Shown here: positions 43,465 to 52,851 of the stretch, piece by piece | Layout: each line of letters begins with the position of its first letter | Position numbering within the stretch: the first letter of the stretch is position 1 | From: Marinirhabdus sp050859505 | GTDB lineage: Bacteria; Bacteroidota; Bacteroidia; Flavobacteriales; Flavobacteriaceae | Length of the DNA: 64,000 nt | Direction: 5' to 3' | Assembly: GCF_050859505.1 (NCBI RefSeq) | Contig: NZ_CP193934.1 | Coordinates: forward strand, 1,550,001 to 1,614,000 | Program-made: the position numbers and the translations under genes | The notes under the pieces: generated by a model | What the model saw: the letters and a program-made list of their open reading frames with translations, nothing else | What the model was told of the DNA's origin: nothing | The model's database searches: none

Positions 43465-43611
43465 TTATTTTAAGGATTTTAAAGTGTATTTGTCATAAGT
43501 CATTACATCAAAGACTTTAGATTGATTAGTATTCAACCATTTTTTATAAATAAGCTTTCCATTTGCATAAAGATACAATTCATTTCCTATTATTTTCTTT
43601 TCAAAAGTCAT
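43465..43611 (-). CDS. Short conserved-looking hypothetical protein (48 aa)
   Basis: An ATG at 43611 lies one nt past the purK stop and opens a 48-codon frame (M-T-F-E-K-K-I-I-G-N-E-L-Y ... K-S-L-K). The residue mix is protein-like, with alternating beta pattern (ELYLYANGKLIYKKW). A longer reading from 43683 would overlap purK and is less likely. It sits between purK and purE, so it would be cotranscribed with them. No family was recognised. Confidence 0.45.
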   Translation of the reverse strand: MTFEKKIIGNELYLYANGKLIYKKWLNTNQSKVFDVMTYDKYTLKSLK

Positions 43612-43612
43612 T

Positions 43613-44770
43613 TTACTTGCTAATAACTTTAATACTCTTCTTAACCTCTTCAGCAGTCTCCCTCGCTTTATCAATGTCTTCATTCACAATAGTCACATGA
43701 CCCATTTTTCGAAATGGTCGCGTTTGTTTTTTCCCGTAAATGTGTGGCGTTACACCATCCATTTTTAGGATTTTTTCAATGTTTTCGTAATGTACCTCTC
43801 CTGTATGGCCTTCAGCACCTACTAGGTTTACCATAATGCCGCCTACTTTGCTGTCTGTATTTCCTAACGGAAGATCCAGAATAGCTCTAATATGTTGCTC
43901 AAACTGGTTGCAGTAACTGGCTTCAATACTATAATGGCCGCTGTTGTGAGGTCTTGGGGCTACTTCGTTTACGATAATGTCGTCATCTTCAGTCTGGAAA
44001 AGTTCTACTGCTAATAATCCTACGTGCTGAAAGGCTTCGGAAACTTTTACAGCGATTTCTCTCGCTTTTGCTGAAACTGCTGCTGAAATTCTAGCCGGGC
44101 AAATAACATATTCTACCTGGTTGGCTTCGGGATGAAACTCCATTTCCACCACTGGATAGGTTTTTACTTCTCCTGAAACGTTACGAGCCACAATTACTGC
44201 GAGTTCGTTTTTAAACGGAATTAGCTTTTCAGCAATACATGCGCCTTCCGCAAGTGGAATCATATCTTCTTCCGTGCGAATCACCGAAACGCCTTTGCCG
44301 TCGTACCCGCCTGTACAGCTTTTCCAAACAAAAGGGAGGGTAAGATCTTTACGTACAATGGCTTCGGTAGCATCAAACTTATCTTTAAAGACCAGAAAAG
44401 GAGCTGTTGGAATGCCATGTTTTTTATAAAATTGCTTTTGAACGCCTTTATCCTGAATATTCCGAAGGGTTTTAGCCGAAGGATATACGCTCTTGCCTTC
44501 ACTTTCCAGTTTTTCCAGTGCTTCTATATTCACGCCTTCAATTTCGAACGTAAGCACATCTACCTTTTTTCCGAAGGTATACACGGTATCGAAATCTAAC
44601 AAGTCTCCTTGTTCAAAATAGTCACAGGAAATACGTGACGGCGCCTCGTCACTTGGGTCTAAGACGTGGGTTTTAATATCAAATTTGCGCGTTTCATAGA
44701 GCATCATTTTGCCCAGTTGGCCGCCGCCTAAAATCCCTAGGGTGAAGTTGGAAGAAAAATAGTTTGCCAT
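43613..44770 (-). CDS. purK: 5-(carboxyamino)imidazole ribonucleotide synthase
   Basis: An ATP-grasp enzyme that carboxylates AIR with bicarbonate to N5-CAIR. From the ATG at 44770 the protein is 385 aa: LGILGGGQLGKMM at the N-terminus, the ATP-grasp core FVWKSCTGGYDGKGV and ELAVIVARN, and the metal site NEVAPRPHNSGHYSIEA. A longer reading from 44839 would add 23 residues that no PurK has before GILGGGQLG, so it is rejected. A -7 box TACCTTTG lies 4 nt before this ATG. Confidence 0.95.
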   Translation of the reverse strand: MANYFSSNFTLGILGGGQLGKMMLYETRKFDIKTHVLDPSDEAPSRISCDYFEQGDLLDFDTVYTFGKKVDVLTFEIEGVNIEALEKLESEGKSVYPSAKTLRNIQDKGVQKQFYKKHGIPTAPFLVFKDKFDATEAIVRKDLTLPFVWKSCTGGYDGKGVSVIRTEEDMIPLAEGACIAEKLIPFKNELAVIVARNVSGEVKTYPVVEMEFHPEANQVEYVICPARISAAVSAKAREIAVKVSEAFQHVGLLAVELFQTEDDDIIVNEVAPRPHNSGHYSIEASYCNQFEQHIRAILDLPLGNTDSKVGGIMVNLVGAEGHTGEVHYENIEKILKMDGVTPHIYGKKQTRPFRKMGHVTIVNEDIDKARETAEEVKKSIKVISK

Positions 44771-44774
44771 AGCA

Positions 44775-44782
44775 CAAAGGTA
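44775..44782 (-). promoter_or_regulatory. -7 box of purK
   Basis: TACCTTTG on the minus strand fits TAnnTTTG and ends 4 nt before the purK ATG. If used, the transcript would have almost no leader. A clear -33 TTTG is not present, only TTTC-type stretches. Confidence 0.45.
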
Positions 44783-44871
44783 ATGAAATCGAAATACGAA
44801 ACCGAAACTGAAAATAGAAACAACTAAAAAAATCGTCATTCGTATCTCGTAGGTCGTACTTTGAGAATTTG

Positions 44872-44879
44872 TATCTTTG
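44872..44879 (+). promoter_or_regulatory. -7 box for adk-obg
   Basis: TATCTTTG fits TAnnTTTG. It would start transcription near 44886, about 140 nt before the adk ATG at 45027. The divergent purK promoter is about 90 nt away. Confidence 0.55.
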
Positions 44880-45026
44880 CACCTTATATTATAGGAACCC
44901 CATTTTATTATTTATTGTATGTGGAATTGGATGCAAAAGTTCTTCGGAATAAATACTAAAAATAAAGATTCCGAAGTTAATCAAACTAAGGAAACAGAAT
45001 TAAAAAGATTCCCGCCTTCGCGGAAA

Positions 45027-45611
45027 ATGAATATGAAAAATATAGTTTTATTTGGCCCTCCAGGCGCAGGAAAAGGAACACAAGCCGATGTATTAAAAGA
45101 AACCTACCAGTTAATTCACCTTTCTACAGGGGATATGTTTCGATACAATATGAAGAATAATACCGAGCTTGGAAAACTAGCCAAAACGTATACAGAAAAA
45201 GGACACTTGGTGCCAGACACTGTAACCAATGAAATGCTGAAAGACGAAGTAACACGCCAATTAGAAAAGAGCCCAAACGGATTTATTTTTGATGGGTATC
45301 CGCGCACCAAGGATCAGGCAGAAGTATTGACTGCTTTTTTAGCTGAAAAAGGAACCGAAATAGCCGCCATGGTTGCTCTTGAAGTAGATGATGAAGTTTT
45401 AGTGGGCAGATTGCTAGAGAGAGGCAAATCCAGCGGAAGAGCAGACGATGCAAACGAAACTGTAATTAGAGAGCGTATTGCCGAGTACTACCGTAAAACC
45501 GATATTCTAAAAGAATACTACCAAGCCGAAAATAAATACTATGGTGTGGATGGTGTTGGAAGCGTTAAAGAAATAACTCACAGGTTGAGTGATGTCATTG
45601 ATACATTATAA
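45027..45611 (+). CDS. adk: Adenylate kinase
   Basis: Interconverts AMP, ADP and ATP in the cytoplasm. From the ATG at 45027 the protein is 194 aa, the usual length: P-loop GPPGAGKGTQ, STGDMFR, FIFDGYPRTKDQAE and a short lid (ERGKSSGRADD) without zinc cysteines. An in-frame ATG at 44919 would add 36 residues (M-W-N-W-M-Q-K-F-F-G ... F-P-P-S-R-K) that are not part of the fold. That segment overlaps a small GC-rich hairpin (CCGC-CTTC-GCGG at 45011-45023) and may be leader instead. I therefore report the short form. obg follows after 87 nt. Confidence 0.9.
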   Translation: MNMKNIVLFGPPGAGKGTQADVLKETYQLIHLSTGDMFRYNMKNNTELGKLAKTYTEKGHLVPDTVTNEMLKDEVTRQLEKSPNGFIFDGYPRTKDQAEVLTAFLAEKGTEIAAMVALEVDDEVLVGRLLERGKSSGRADDANETVIRERIAEYYRKTDILKEYYQAENKYYGVDGVGSVKEITHRLSDVIDTL

Positions 45612-45698
45612 TTAAAAAGTTAATGTGCACTGGTTGCGTATTCGCTTTAATGGTAACAAAAGCTATAATAAATAGTCCCGCATAGGTGGGGAAAGCAT

Positions 45699-46712
45699 AT
45701 GACTGAAGGAAATTTTACAGACTACGTTAAAATACACGTTATCTCCGGAAAAGGAGGACAGGGAAGCGCTCACTTACGCCGCGAAAAGTATATTCCTATG
45801 GGAGGTCCCGATGGCGGTGATGGGGGACGTGGAGGTCATGTTATTCTACAGGCCAACGAGAATATGTGGACGCTCCACCATTTAAAATTTAAACGTCACT
45901 ATAGTGCAGGTTACGGTGCTTCCGGAGGAAAACAAACCAGTACTGGAGCCGATGGGGACGATGTGTATATTCAAGTTCCTTTGGGTACCCTGGTGAAGAA
46001 TACAGATACCGACGAAACGTTAAAAGAATTACTAGAACACGGCGAAGAGCTTATTATCGCCAGAGGTGGTAAAGGGGGCAGAGGGAATAATCACTTTAAA
46101 TCTTCTACCAACCAAACGCCACGCTATGCCCAACCTGGAACGGATGGACAAGAAGGAAATTTTACGCTGGAGATGAAAGTCTTAGCAGACGTTGGACTGG
46201 TAGGCTTCCCAAATGCAGGGAAATCTACATTGCTTTCTGTAGTAACGGCGGCAAAGCCTAAAATTGCTAATTACGAATTTACTACCCTAAAACCCAACCT
46301 GGGTATTGTAGCATATAGAGATCATAAAACCTTTGTCATGGCAGATATTCCTGGAATTATCGAGGGTGCAGCCGAAGGAAAAGGATTAGGTCATTATTTT
46401 TTACGACATATAGAACGTAACTCCACCTTATTGTTTTTAATCCCTGCAGATGCTCCGGATATTAAAGAACAGTATGAAATCCTCTTAGACGAACTTCGTC
46501 GGTATAACCCGGAGTTATTAGATAAAAATCGCCTGGTAGCCATCTCCAAAAGCGATATGCTGGACGAAGAATTAAAAGCCGAAATGAAAACACTACTGGA
46601 CAAGGAGTTTAAAGGAATTCCGTATCTATTCTTTTCTGCGGTGGCACAAACGGGCTTGATGGAATTAAAAGATACCCTTTGGAAAATGATGAATGAGCAA
46701 TCTGTACACTGA
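45699..46712 (+). CDS. obg: GTPase ObgE
   Basis: An essential GTPase linked to ribosome assembly and stress response. The 337-aa protein has the glycine-rich Obg fold at the N-terminus (GGDGGRGG; HYSAGYGASGGKQTSTGADG), G1 GFPNAGKSTL (about 167), DIPGIIEGAAEGKGLG and SKSDML as G4. The length is short, without the C-terminal OCT domain, as is common in this phylum. It lies downstream of adk in the same direction. Confidence 0.95.
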   Translation: MTEGNFTDYVKIHVISGKGGQGSAHLRREKYIPMGGPDGGDGGRGGHVILQANENMWTLHHLKFKRHYSAGYGASGGKQTSTGADGDDVYIQVPLGTLVKNTDTDETLKELLEHGEELIIARGGKGGRGNNHFKSSTNQTPRYAQPGTDGQEGNFTLEMKVLADVGLVGFPNAGKSTLLSVVTAAKPKIANYEFTTLKPNLGIVAYRDHKTFVMADIPGIIEGAAEGKGLGHYFLRHIERNSTLLFLIPADAPDIKEQYEILLDELRRYNPELLDKNRLVAISKSDMLDEELKAEMKTLLDKEFKGIPYLFFSAVAQTGLMELKDTLWKMMNEQSVH

Positions 46713-46833
46713 GCCTAGTGGAAGTGTAGAAGATAATGAACGAACAGTCTGTTCACTAAATGAGGTGCTATTTCTTTGAATAAGTCTTTGTAAGAGTTTT
46801 CATTTACACTATTTTGCCGAAAAAATATTAGTA

Positions 46834-48420
46834 ATGAAACAATATTTACTTTCCGCAGCTTTTTTACTATTCAGTTTTGTTGGGTTTGGGCAATGCCCTA
46901 CTGATAATGTGGTGTGGCTCCAAACTCAAGCCGATGTAGATGCCTTTGCCATTAATTACCCTAATTGTACGGAGCTTAATACAAATTTGATCATAGGTTT
47001 CAATACCTCTGACATTAATGATCTATCAGGATTAAGTCAACTTACACAAATAGGTATGCCAATTGGTAATGGTGTAACTGTAAGCATTGCTGGTGGTCCT
47101 AATCTTTTAAGTCTTTCAGGGCTGGAAAATCTTGAATTTATAGGTGGTACTTTTTTTATAGAAGATACTGGAATTACAAATTTATCTGGCTTAGAAAGCC
47201 TTACGAATATAAGGGACTCATTTGTGGTTACTAGAAACGCAAACTTAATAAACTTCGTAGGGGTAGATGTCCTTTCTGAAGTAGGAAGTCTCTCGGTAAG
47301 TGATAATATCTCTCAAACTAGCTTTGAGGGAATGGAAGCCTTTCAAGGGATAACGCTTGGTCTTGGAGATATTCAAATAAACAATTTAGAAAGTCTTACT
47401 TCTTTACAAGGGTTAAATAACGTTTCAAAAATTAGACAGTTAAGATTAGTAGGTTGTAATGTGCTAACAAATTTAGATCCTTTCTCAAACCTGACCGAAT
47501 TAGGTTCTTTTATTATTCAGGATAATGAAAGCCTCTCCTCAATCAATGGTCTTGCAAATGCAGATCCAGAAGCGGTTTTTTTCTCACTTAGTATAAGGGA
47601 TAATCCAAATCTTTCTTATTGTTCAGTCCAACTGCTTTGTGAAAATTTTGACAACACCAACCCAAATGTCGTCATATTCATTGAAAATAATGCCCCTGGC
47701 TGCAACACACCTCAAGAAGTAGAAGATTTCTGTGGCGTTGTTTTTATCCCAGACAACAACTTCCTAAACGCATTATTAAATCACACCCCAATCATAGACA
47801 CCAACACCGACGGCAACATTCAGTTTGATGAAGCCGAAGCATTCACAGGAACATTAAACCTAGCCAATAAAGTAATTTCAGATTTTACAGGCCTGGAAGC
47901 TTTTATAAATATCACAGGATTTAACGGGAGCGGAAATTTTATGAGCGAACTTTCTTTGGAAAGCAATACAGCCTTAACAAGTGTAGATTTTTCTGAAAGT
48001 CCAGATGTTGAAAAGATATTTATGAAAAACGGGAACAATACCGCGATCATCAATTTTAATGGCTTGGATTGCCCAAGCTTAGAATTCGTATGTGTAGACG
48101 ATGTAGCATTTGCACAAGCCAATTTTATTAATATAGACCCGCAAGTAGTTTTTGTAGAAGACTGTGAAGTATTAGCTGTGGAAGATTTTAATTTTGCTGA
48201 AGCTGTTTCAGTATTTCCTAACCCAGTTTCAAACACCCTAACAATTTCCATCGCTTCAAATTTCAATTTTATAAAAGCTGAAGTGTATTCTATTGGCGGT
48301 AAAAAGCTGAAAGAAACTTCAGCAAAACAAATCGATTTTAGTAATTTTTCAGCAGGGATTTATTTTGTGAAGGTGGTTACAGAGAGAGGAACTATTACTA
48401 AGAAAATTATTAAAAAATAA
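46834..48420 (+). CDS. Secreted leucine-rich-repeat protein with EF-hand-like loop and type IX sorting domain (528 aa)
   Basis: A signal peptide (about 1-19, FGFGQ) is followed by LRR-like repeats (about 20-270, with ... LSGLENL ... and ... LTSLQGLNNV), a cysteine pair (SYCSVQLLCENFD), then an EF-hand-like loop DTNTDGNIQFDE (about 325), a further LRR-like segment and a type A C-terminal sorting domain (VFPNPVSNTLTI ... AGIYFVKVVTERG ... KKIIKK). It should be exported by the type IX system encoded by porU/porV and gldJ in this window. It precedes a longer paralogue by 2 nt; ligands are unknown. Confidence 0.88.
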   Translation: MKQYLLSAAFLLFSFVGFGQCPTDNVVWLQTQADVDAFAINYPNCTELNTNLIIGFNTSDINDLSGLSQLTQIGMPIGNGVTVSIAGGPNLLSLSGLENLEFIGGTFFIEDTGITNLSGLESLTNIRDSFVVTRNANLINFVGVDVLSEVGSLSVSDNISQTSFEGMEAFQGITLGLGDIQINNLESLTSLQGLNNVSKIRQLRLVGCNVLTNLDPFSNLTELGSFIIQDNESLSSINGLANADPEAVFFSLSIRDNPNLSYCSVQLLCENFDNTNPNVVIFIENNAPGCNTPQEVEDFCGVVFIPDNNFLNALLNHTPIIDTNTDGNIQFDEAEAFTGTLNLANKVISDFTGLEAFINITGFNGSGNFMSELSLESNTALTSVDFSESPDVEKIFMKNGNNTAIINFNGLDCPSLEFVCVDDVAFAQANFINIDPQVVFVEDCEVLAVEDFNFAEAVSVFPNPVSNTLTISIASNFNFIKAEVYSIGGKKLKETSAKQIDFSNFSAGIYFVKVVTERGTITKKIIKK

Positions 48421-48422
48421 TT

Positions 48423-51400
48423 ATGAAGCAATTTTTACTTTCAATAGCATTTTTACATTTTGCGTTTATTGGATTTGGGCAGTGTCCTATGACTACAATT
48501 ATTTTAAATTCCCAAGCTGATGTTGATTCTTTTGCGACAAACTACCCTAATTGTACTGAGATTTATTCAATATTTAGAATAAATTCAACAAGCACAACAG
48601 ACCCAATTACAAATTTATTGGGATTGTCCTCAATTCAAAAAGTTCGAAGATTGGAAATTGGATACAATGATTTGCTTGTAAGTACCGAAGGATTAGAGAA
48701 CCTATTGTTTTTTGATGACCCAGGGGATCTTCCCAGGGTAAATGTTTACAACAACAGTAATTTGGAAACTATACATAATTTGTGTGCTACAGGAGTAGGG
48801 CTCTTTCAGCTATCTGTTTCGAATAATCAAAACTTAACAAACCTAAATGGATTTTCTAATATTGTTGAGAGTACTGAGATTTTTATACTAAATAATGATT
48901 CCTTACTCGATTTACAAGGGCTGGAGAATATTGCAGTGATGCGCGAACTCAATGTTGGCCAAAACGAATTACTGCAAACAACACAAGGACTGAATAATGT
49001 GTTGTTAGACCCAAGTGAACCTGGGACTATTCATATTTTTGATAACGAAGTTTTAGCTTCCATCCCTAATTTGCTTGGAGCAGCATCAGATATTGACGAA
49101 TTAACATTAGCTGATAATTTACTCTTACAGGATCTATCTGGTTTAAACCAGATTTTTTCTGTAAATCGCTTATATATTGAGAACAATGAAACCTTAACAG
49201 ATTTAACTCCTTTTCAAAACATCAACGATGCTAAGACGTTAGTTATTTCAGATAATGATATGTTACAAACAACAGCAGGTTTGGAAAATGTAGAATTTAT
49301 TCCTAGCCCAGGCCTACCAACCTTTGTTAACATTCGTTTTAATAATATACTGACAGAAATTCCCAACTTAACTGCAACTGGTTCCAATGTTGAAACTTTA
49401 TACATTCGAGATAATCCTTCCATCCAGAGTTTATCTGGTCTTTCCGGAGTTGTAAGTGCGGAGATTTTAGATATTGATGGCAATACTTTATTACCCAATT
49501 TACTTGGTTTAGAGCAATTGGATATTGTTGAAAAACAAATTCGCATACGTGATAATGCTATTTTGCAAAGCACGATGGGGTTTGATAATGTGTTTATTGA
49601 TAGCGAAAACTTTATTTCAGGTGGAAACTTGAGTATTCTCAATAATCCAATGTTAGAAAACATAGATAATTTAATCGCAAGCAACTCAGTTGTCTATTCA
49701 TTAGATATTCAAAACAATACTTCATTAAATTCACTAAGCGGCCTCAATGGGTTAGGCGATGTGTCTCACAGTATAAGTATTAATAACAATCCTGTCGAAA
49801 ATTTATTACCGTTAAGTAACATTACAAATGCTTCCTTATATTCTTTATTGATTTCTTCATGCCCAAATTTAGTTTCACTTGAAGGTCTTGAAGGTGTAAC
49901 AACTGTTACCGATAATATTTCAATTACAGGAAACACACAATTAGAGAATTTAAATGGATTACAACCCACCTCGGGAACTCAACTTGATTATGTTACGCTA
50001 GTAGGTAACCCGTCTTTAACCTCTTTGGTAGGACTTGAGGGTATCACAACTTTTAACATAAAATTTGAGATTAGGGATAACGATGTGCTACAATCCCTTG
50101 ATGGAATTGCACCCGCATTAGTGCTTGGATCACAATTGTTTATATACCAAAATGAAGAGCTCCACGATATAAATGTACTGCAAGGAGCAACATTGGAAGG
50201 TTATAATTTTGTAAAAATTGAGGACAATCCAAATCTCTCTCATTGTAGTGTTGGTGCAATTTGTAATATTTTAACCAACACCACTAATTATTCAATAGCC
50301 AATAATGCACCGGGCTGTAATTCAGATGCTGAGATTTTGGCAATTTGTGGTCAAAATTTGAATGTTGTATCAGGCAATGTTAGGTTTGATTTTAATATGG
50401 ATACTTGTGATTTGGGTGATTATCCGGCAAATAATCTACTTGTTAAAGTTACAAATGGCGTTAACAGTATCACTGCTAATGTAGATGAAGATGGGAACTA
50501 CTTACTCTATGTCCTAGAAGGAACTTATGATGTTTCTTTGGTTGAAGCCTCAATACCCATTTTTTTTGAAGCAAACCCTAGTGGCAGCACTATTGTTTTT
50601 TCTGGATTTGGCAATCAAGAAACAGTAGATTTTTGTCTTGCAGCAACTCAAAGTGTTGATGATATAAAAATTACTTTGATTTCCATAAATGACGCAAGAC
50701 CAGGCTTCATGTCTAGTTATATCTTGGTATATGAGAACGTAGGAACGAACATTTCTAATGGTGAGATTACCTTACAATTTGATGAGCTGCGCCAAGATTT
50801 TATAAGCTCAAATCCAGTCCATGATGTGTTTTCAAATAACGAAATTACTTGGGATTTTGTAAATCTTGTTCCTTTTGAAAGCAGATCTATAGCGATTGAT
50901 TTCAACAACTTTCCGCCACCCGTAAACAATGCAGATGACATTTTGATGTTTCAAGTTGACGTTGTTCCACAACTCATAGATGCAAATCCAGGAGATAATG
51001 AATATAGTTTGACACAAATTCTTGTCAATTCGCAAGACCCGAATGATAAAACTGTAAATCAGGGAGAGACAATTGCCATAGAGGCTGTGGGCGATTATTT
51101 AGAATATGTTGTAAGGTTTCAAAATATTGGAACAGCAAGTGCTATCAATGTTAGAATAGAGGATGAGCTAAGTTCAAAATTGAACTGGGAGACTTTTAGA
51201 GTGCTTTCGGCAAGTCATGATTATCGATTAGAAATTACCGATGGAGACAATGTGGATATCATTTTTGAGAATATAAACCTCCCTTCTGTGAATGATGATC
51301 CTGAAGGAAGTAATGGGTATGTAGCTTTCCAGGTAAAATCACTTTCCAATCTTGTATTGGGAGATATTATCGATAATGAAGCGAATATCTTTTTTGATTT

Positions 51401-52193
51401 TAATGCTCCCATAATTACCAATACAGTCCAGACCACAATTAGCGATCTCATTCCTCCCTTAGCTTCTTGTATGGATATAGAAGTATTTTTAGATGAAAAT
51501 GGAATGGTTTCGATAAATGCATCGCAAATAGATGATGGGTCTGTAGATAACGTAGAAATAGGGTCGCTAGAAGTATTCCCTAATACATTTACCTGTGTAG
51601 AAATAGGTACAAACCAGGTTACATTAATTGTCACCGATACTAGCGGTCTTGAAAGCACCTGTACTGCAATAGTTACTATTGTAGATGAACTGATGCCAAT
51701 CGTAACTTGCGATACCGATTTTGTTGAACAAATTGAATTGGGTGCTACTTTTGAGGTGCCAAATTATTATAATGAAGGCATCGTCACGGCATTCGATAAT
51801 TGTACGTTACCTTTAACGGATGTAAGCCAAAATCCAGTGCCAGGTACACAATTAGATCCTGGGCAGTATATTATTTCTACAACAGTTACCGATGCTAGTG
51901 GTAATGATAATAACTGTACATTTAATTTAACAATAGAAACAGTATTGAGTATTTCAGAAGTTGTTTTAGAAAGTATCGTATTACTAATCCCCAACCCAGT
52001 TTCAGACACCCTAACAATTTCCATTGCTTCAAATTTCAATTTTATAAAAGCCGAAGTGTATTCCATAAGCGGTCAAAAACTGATGGAAACTTTAGCAACA
52101 CAAGTAGATATGAGTGATCTTTCTACCGGGATTTATTTTGTGACCGTGGTAACTGAAAGCGGGAGCATCACTAAGAAAATTGTTAAACAATAA
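48423..52193 (+). CDS. Large secreted leucine-rich-repeat protein with DUF11/HYR-like domains and type IX sorting domain (1256 aa)
   Basis: A longer paralogue of the preceding gene. Order: signal peptide (about 1-20), about 600 residues of receptor-L/LRR-like repeats, a SdrD-like beta module (VSGNVRFDFNMDTCDLGD ... about 645-740), a DUF11-like conserved module (DPNDKTVNQG ... EYVVRFQNIGTASA), two HYR-like immunoglobulin modules (ASCMDIEVFLDENG ... ; VTCDTDFVEQ) and the C-terminal sorting domain. The last 67 residues and the DNA are nearly identical to the end of the neighbour. The gene starts 2 nt after the stop of the shorter one, so they are cotranscribed. It would be a cell-surface protein. 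Confidence 0.87.
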   Translation: MKQFLLSIAFLHFAFIGFGQCPMTTIILNSQADVDSFATNYPNCTEIYSIFRINSTSTTDPITNLLGLSSIQKVRRLEIGYNDLLVSTEGLENLLFFDDPGDLPRVNVYNNSNLETIHNLCATGVGLFQLSVSNNQNLTNLNGFSNIVESTEIFILNNDSLLDLQGLENIAVMRELNVGQNELLQTTQGLNNVLLDPSEPGTIHIFDNEVLASIPNLLGAASDIDELTLADNLLLQDLSGLNQIFSVNRLYIENNETLTDLTPFQNINDAKTLVISDNDMLQTTAGLENVEFIPSPGLPTFVNIRFNNILTEIPNLTATGSNVETLYIRDNPSIQSLSGLSGVVSAEILDIDGNTLLPNLLGLEQLDIVEKQIRIRDNAILQSTMGFDNVFIDSENFISGGNLSILNNPMLENIDNLIASNSVVYSLDIQNNTSLNSLSGLNGLGDVSHSISINNNPVENLLPLSNITNASLYSLLISSCPNLVSLEGLEGVTTVTDNISITGNTQLENLNGLQPTSGTQLDYVTLVGNPSLTSLVGLEGITTFNIKFEIRDNDVLQSLDGIAPALVLGSQLFIYQNEELHDINVLQGATLEGYNFVKIEDNPNLSHCSVGAICNILTNTTNYSIANNAPGCNSDAEILAICGQNLNVVSGNVRFDFNMDTCDLGDYPANNLLVKVTNGVNSITANVDEDGNYLLYVLEGTYDVSLVEASIPIFFEANPSGSTIVFSGFGNQETVDFCLAATQSVDDIKITLISINDARPGFMSSYILVYENVGTNISNGEITLQFDELRQDFISSNPVHDVFSNNEITWDFVNLVPFESRSIAIDFNNFPPPVNNADDILMFQVDVVPQLIDANPGDNEYSLTQILVNSQDPNDKTVNQGETIAIEAVGDYLEYVVRFQNIGTASAINVRIEDELSSKLNWETFRVLSASHDYRLEITDGDNVDIIFENINLPSVNDDPEGSNGYVAFQVKSLSNLVLGDIIDNEANIFFDFNAPIITNTVQTTISDLIPPLASCMDIEVFLDENGMVSINASQIDDGSVDNVEIGSLEVFPNTFTCVEIGTNQVTLIVTDTSGLESTCTAIVTIVDELMPIVTCDTDFVEQIELGATFEVPNYYNEGIVTAFDNCTLPLTDVSQNPVPGTQLDPGQYIISTTVTDASGNDNNCTFNLTIETVLSISEVVLESIVLLIPNPVSDTLTISIASNFNFIKAEVYSISGQKLMETLATQVDMSDLSTGIYFVTVVTESGSITKKIVKQ

Positions 52194-52247
52194 TAAACAA
52201 GCAACCTTTCGGCGTAATTTTTGACTATTTTAGTGAAAAGCAAGGCC

Positions 52248-52766
52248 ATGAAATTTATCTATATTTTAGTAATTAGCAGTATGTTGATAGCTTGCGGCAC
52301 CACCGTGGGCATAGACTACGATAAAACAGCCGACTTCTCAACCTATACCACCTATAATTTTTACCCCTCCATAGATTCTGGTTTAAGCGACCTGGACGAC
52401 AAACGCGTAATGCAAGCCGCAGATAGTTTATTGCAACAGCGGGGCTTTGTAAAATCTGAAACTCCGCAAATCTATATCAATTTTTTTGCTAAGGAAAATA
52501 TCTCAAATTCTCGCAATACTTTAGGAATTGGTATTGGTGGCGGTGGCGGTAATGTAGGAGTAGGCGTGAGCGGTGGTATTCCCATAGGCGGACGTGTGGT
52601 AGCGCAGCAGTTTACAATGGATTTTATAGACGTTACCAAAGATGATCTGGTATGGCAAGCTGTGGCAGATGGCGAATATAAAGAGAAAGCCTCCCCAGCT
52701 CAAAAGGAGGCGTACTATTGGGATGTGGTGGCTAAAATGCTAAAGAAGTATCCGCCTAAAAAATAA
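52248..52766 (+). CDS. DUF4136 domain lipoprotein
   Basis: From the ATG at 52248 the protein is 172 aa, with a lipoprotein signal ending at L-I-A-C (Cys about 16). The DUF4136-type body follows: VGIDYDKTADFSTYTTYNFY, then DDKRVMQAADSLLQQRGF, a glycine-rich run (GIGIGGGGGNVGVGVSGG) and the closing DLVWQAVADGEYKEKASPAQKEAYYW. A longer frame from 52221 would precede the signal with unrelated residues. It would sit in the periplasm or outer membrane; the role of the family is unknown. Confidence 0.85.
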   Translation: MKFIYILVISSMLIACGTTVGIDYDKTADFSTYTTYNFYPSIDSGLSDLDDKRVMQAADSLLQQRGFVKSETPQIYINFFAKENISNSRNTLGIGIGGGGGNVGVGVSGGIPIGGRVVAQQFTMDFIDVTKDDLVWQAVADGEYKEKASPAQKEAYYWDVVAKMLKKYPPKK

Positions 52767-52851
52767 TAGTTTTTACTCCTCATTAAGGTCAGTCAATTTT
52801 GAATTTGTTTTTCTGGAAATGGAAATATAGGATTGTTGAAGTGGTTTTTAA

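Noticed and set aside
46713..46775. Second copy of the obg 3' end (AATGAACGAACAGTCTGTTCAC resembling the end of obg)
   Set aside because: Only about 25 bases of loose similarity; too short to claim a duplication.
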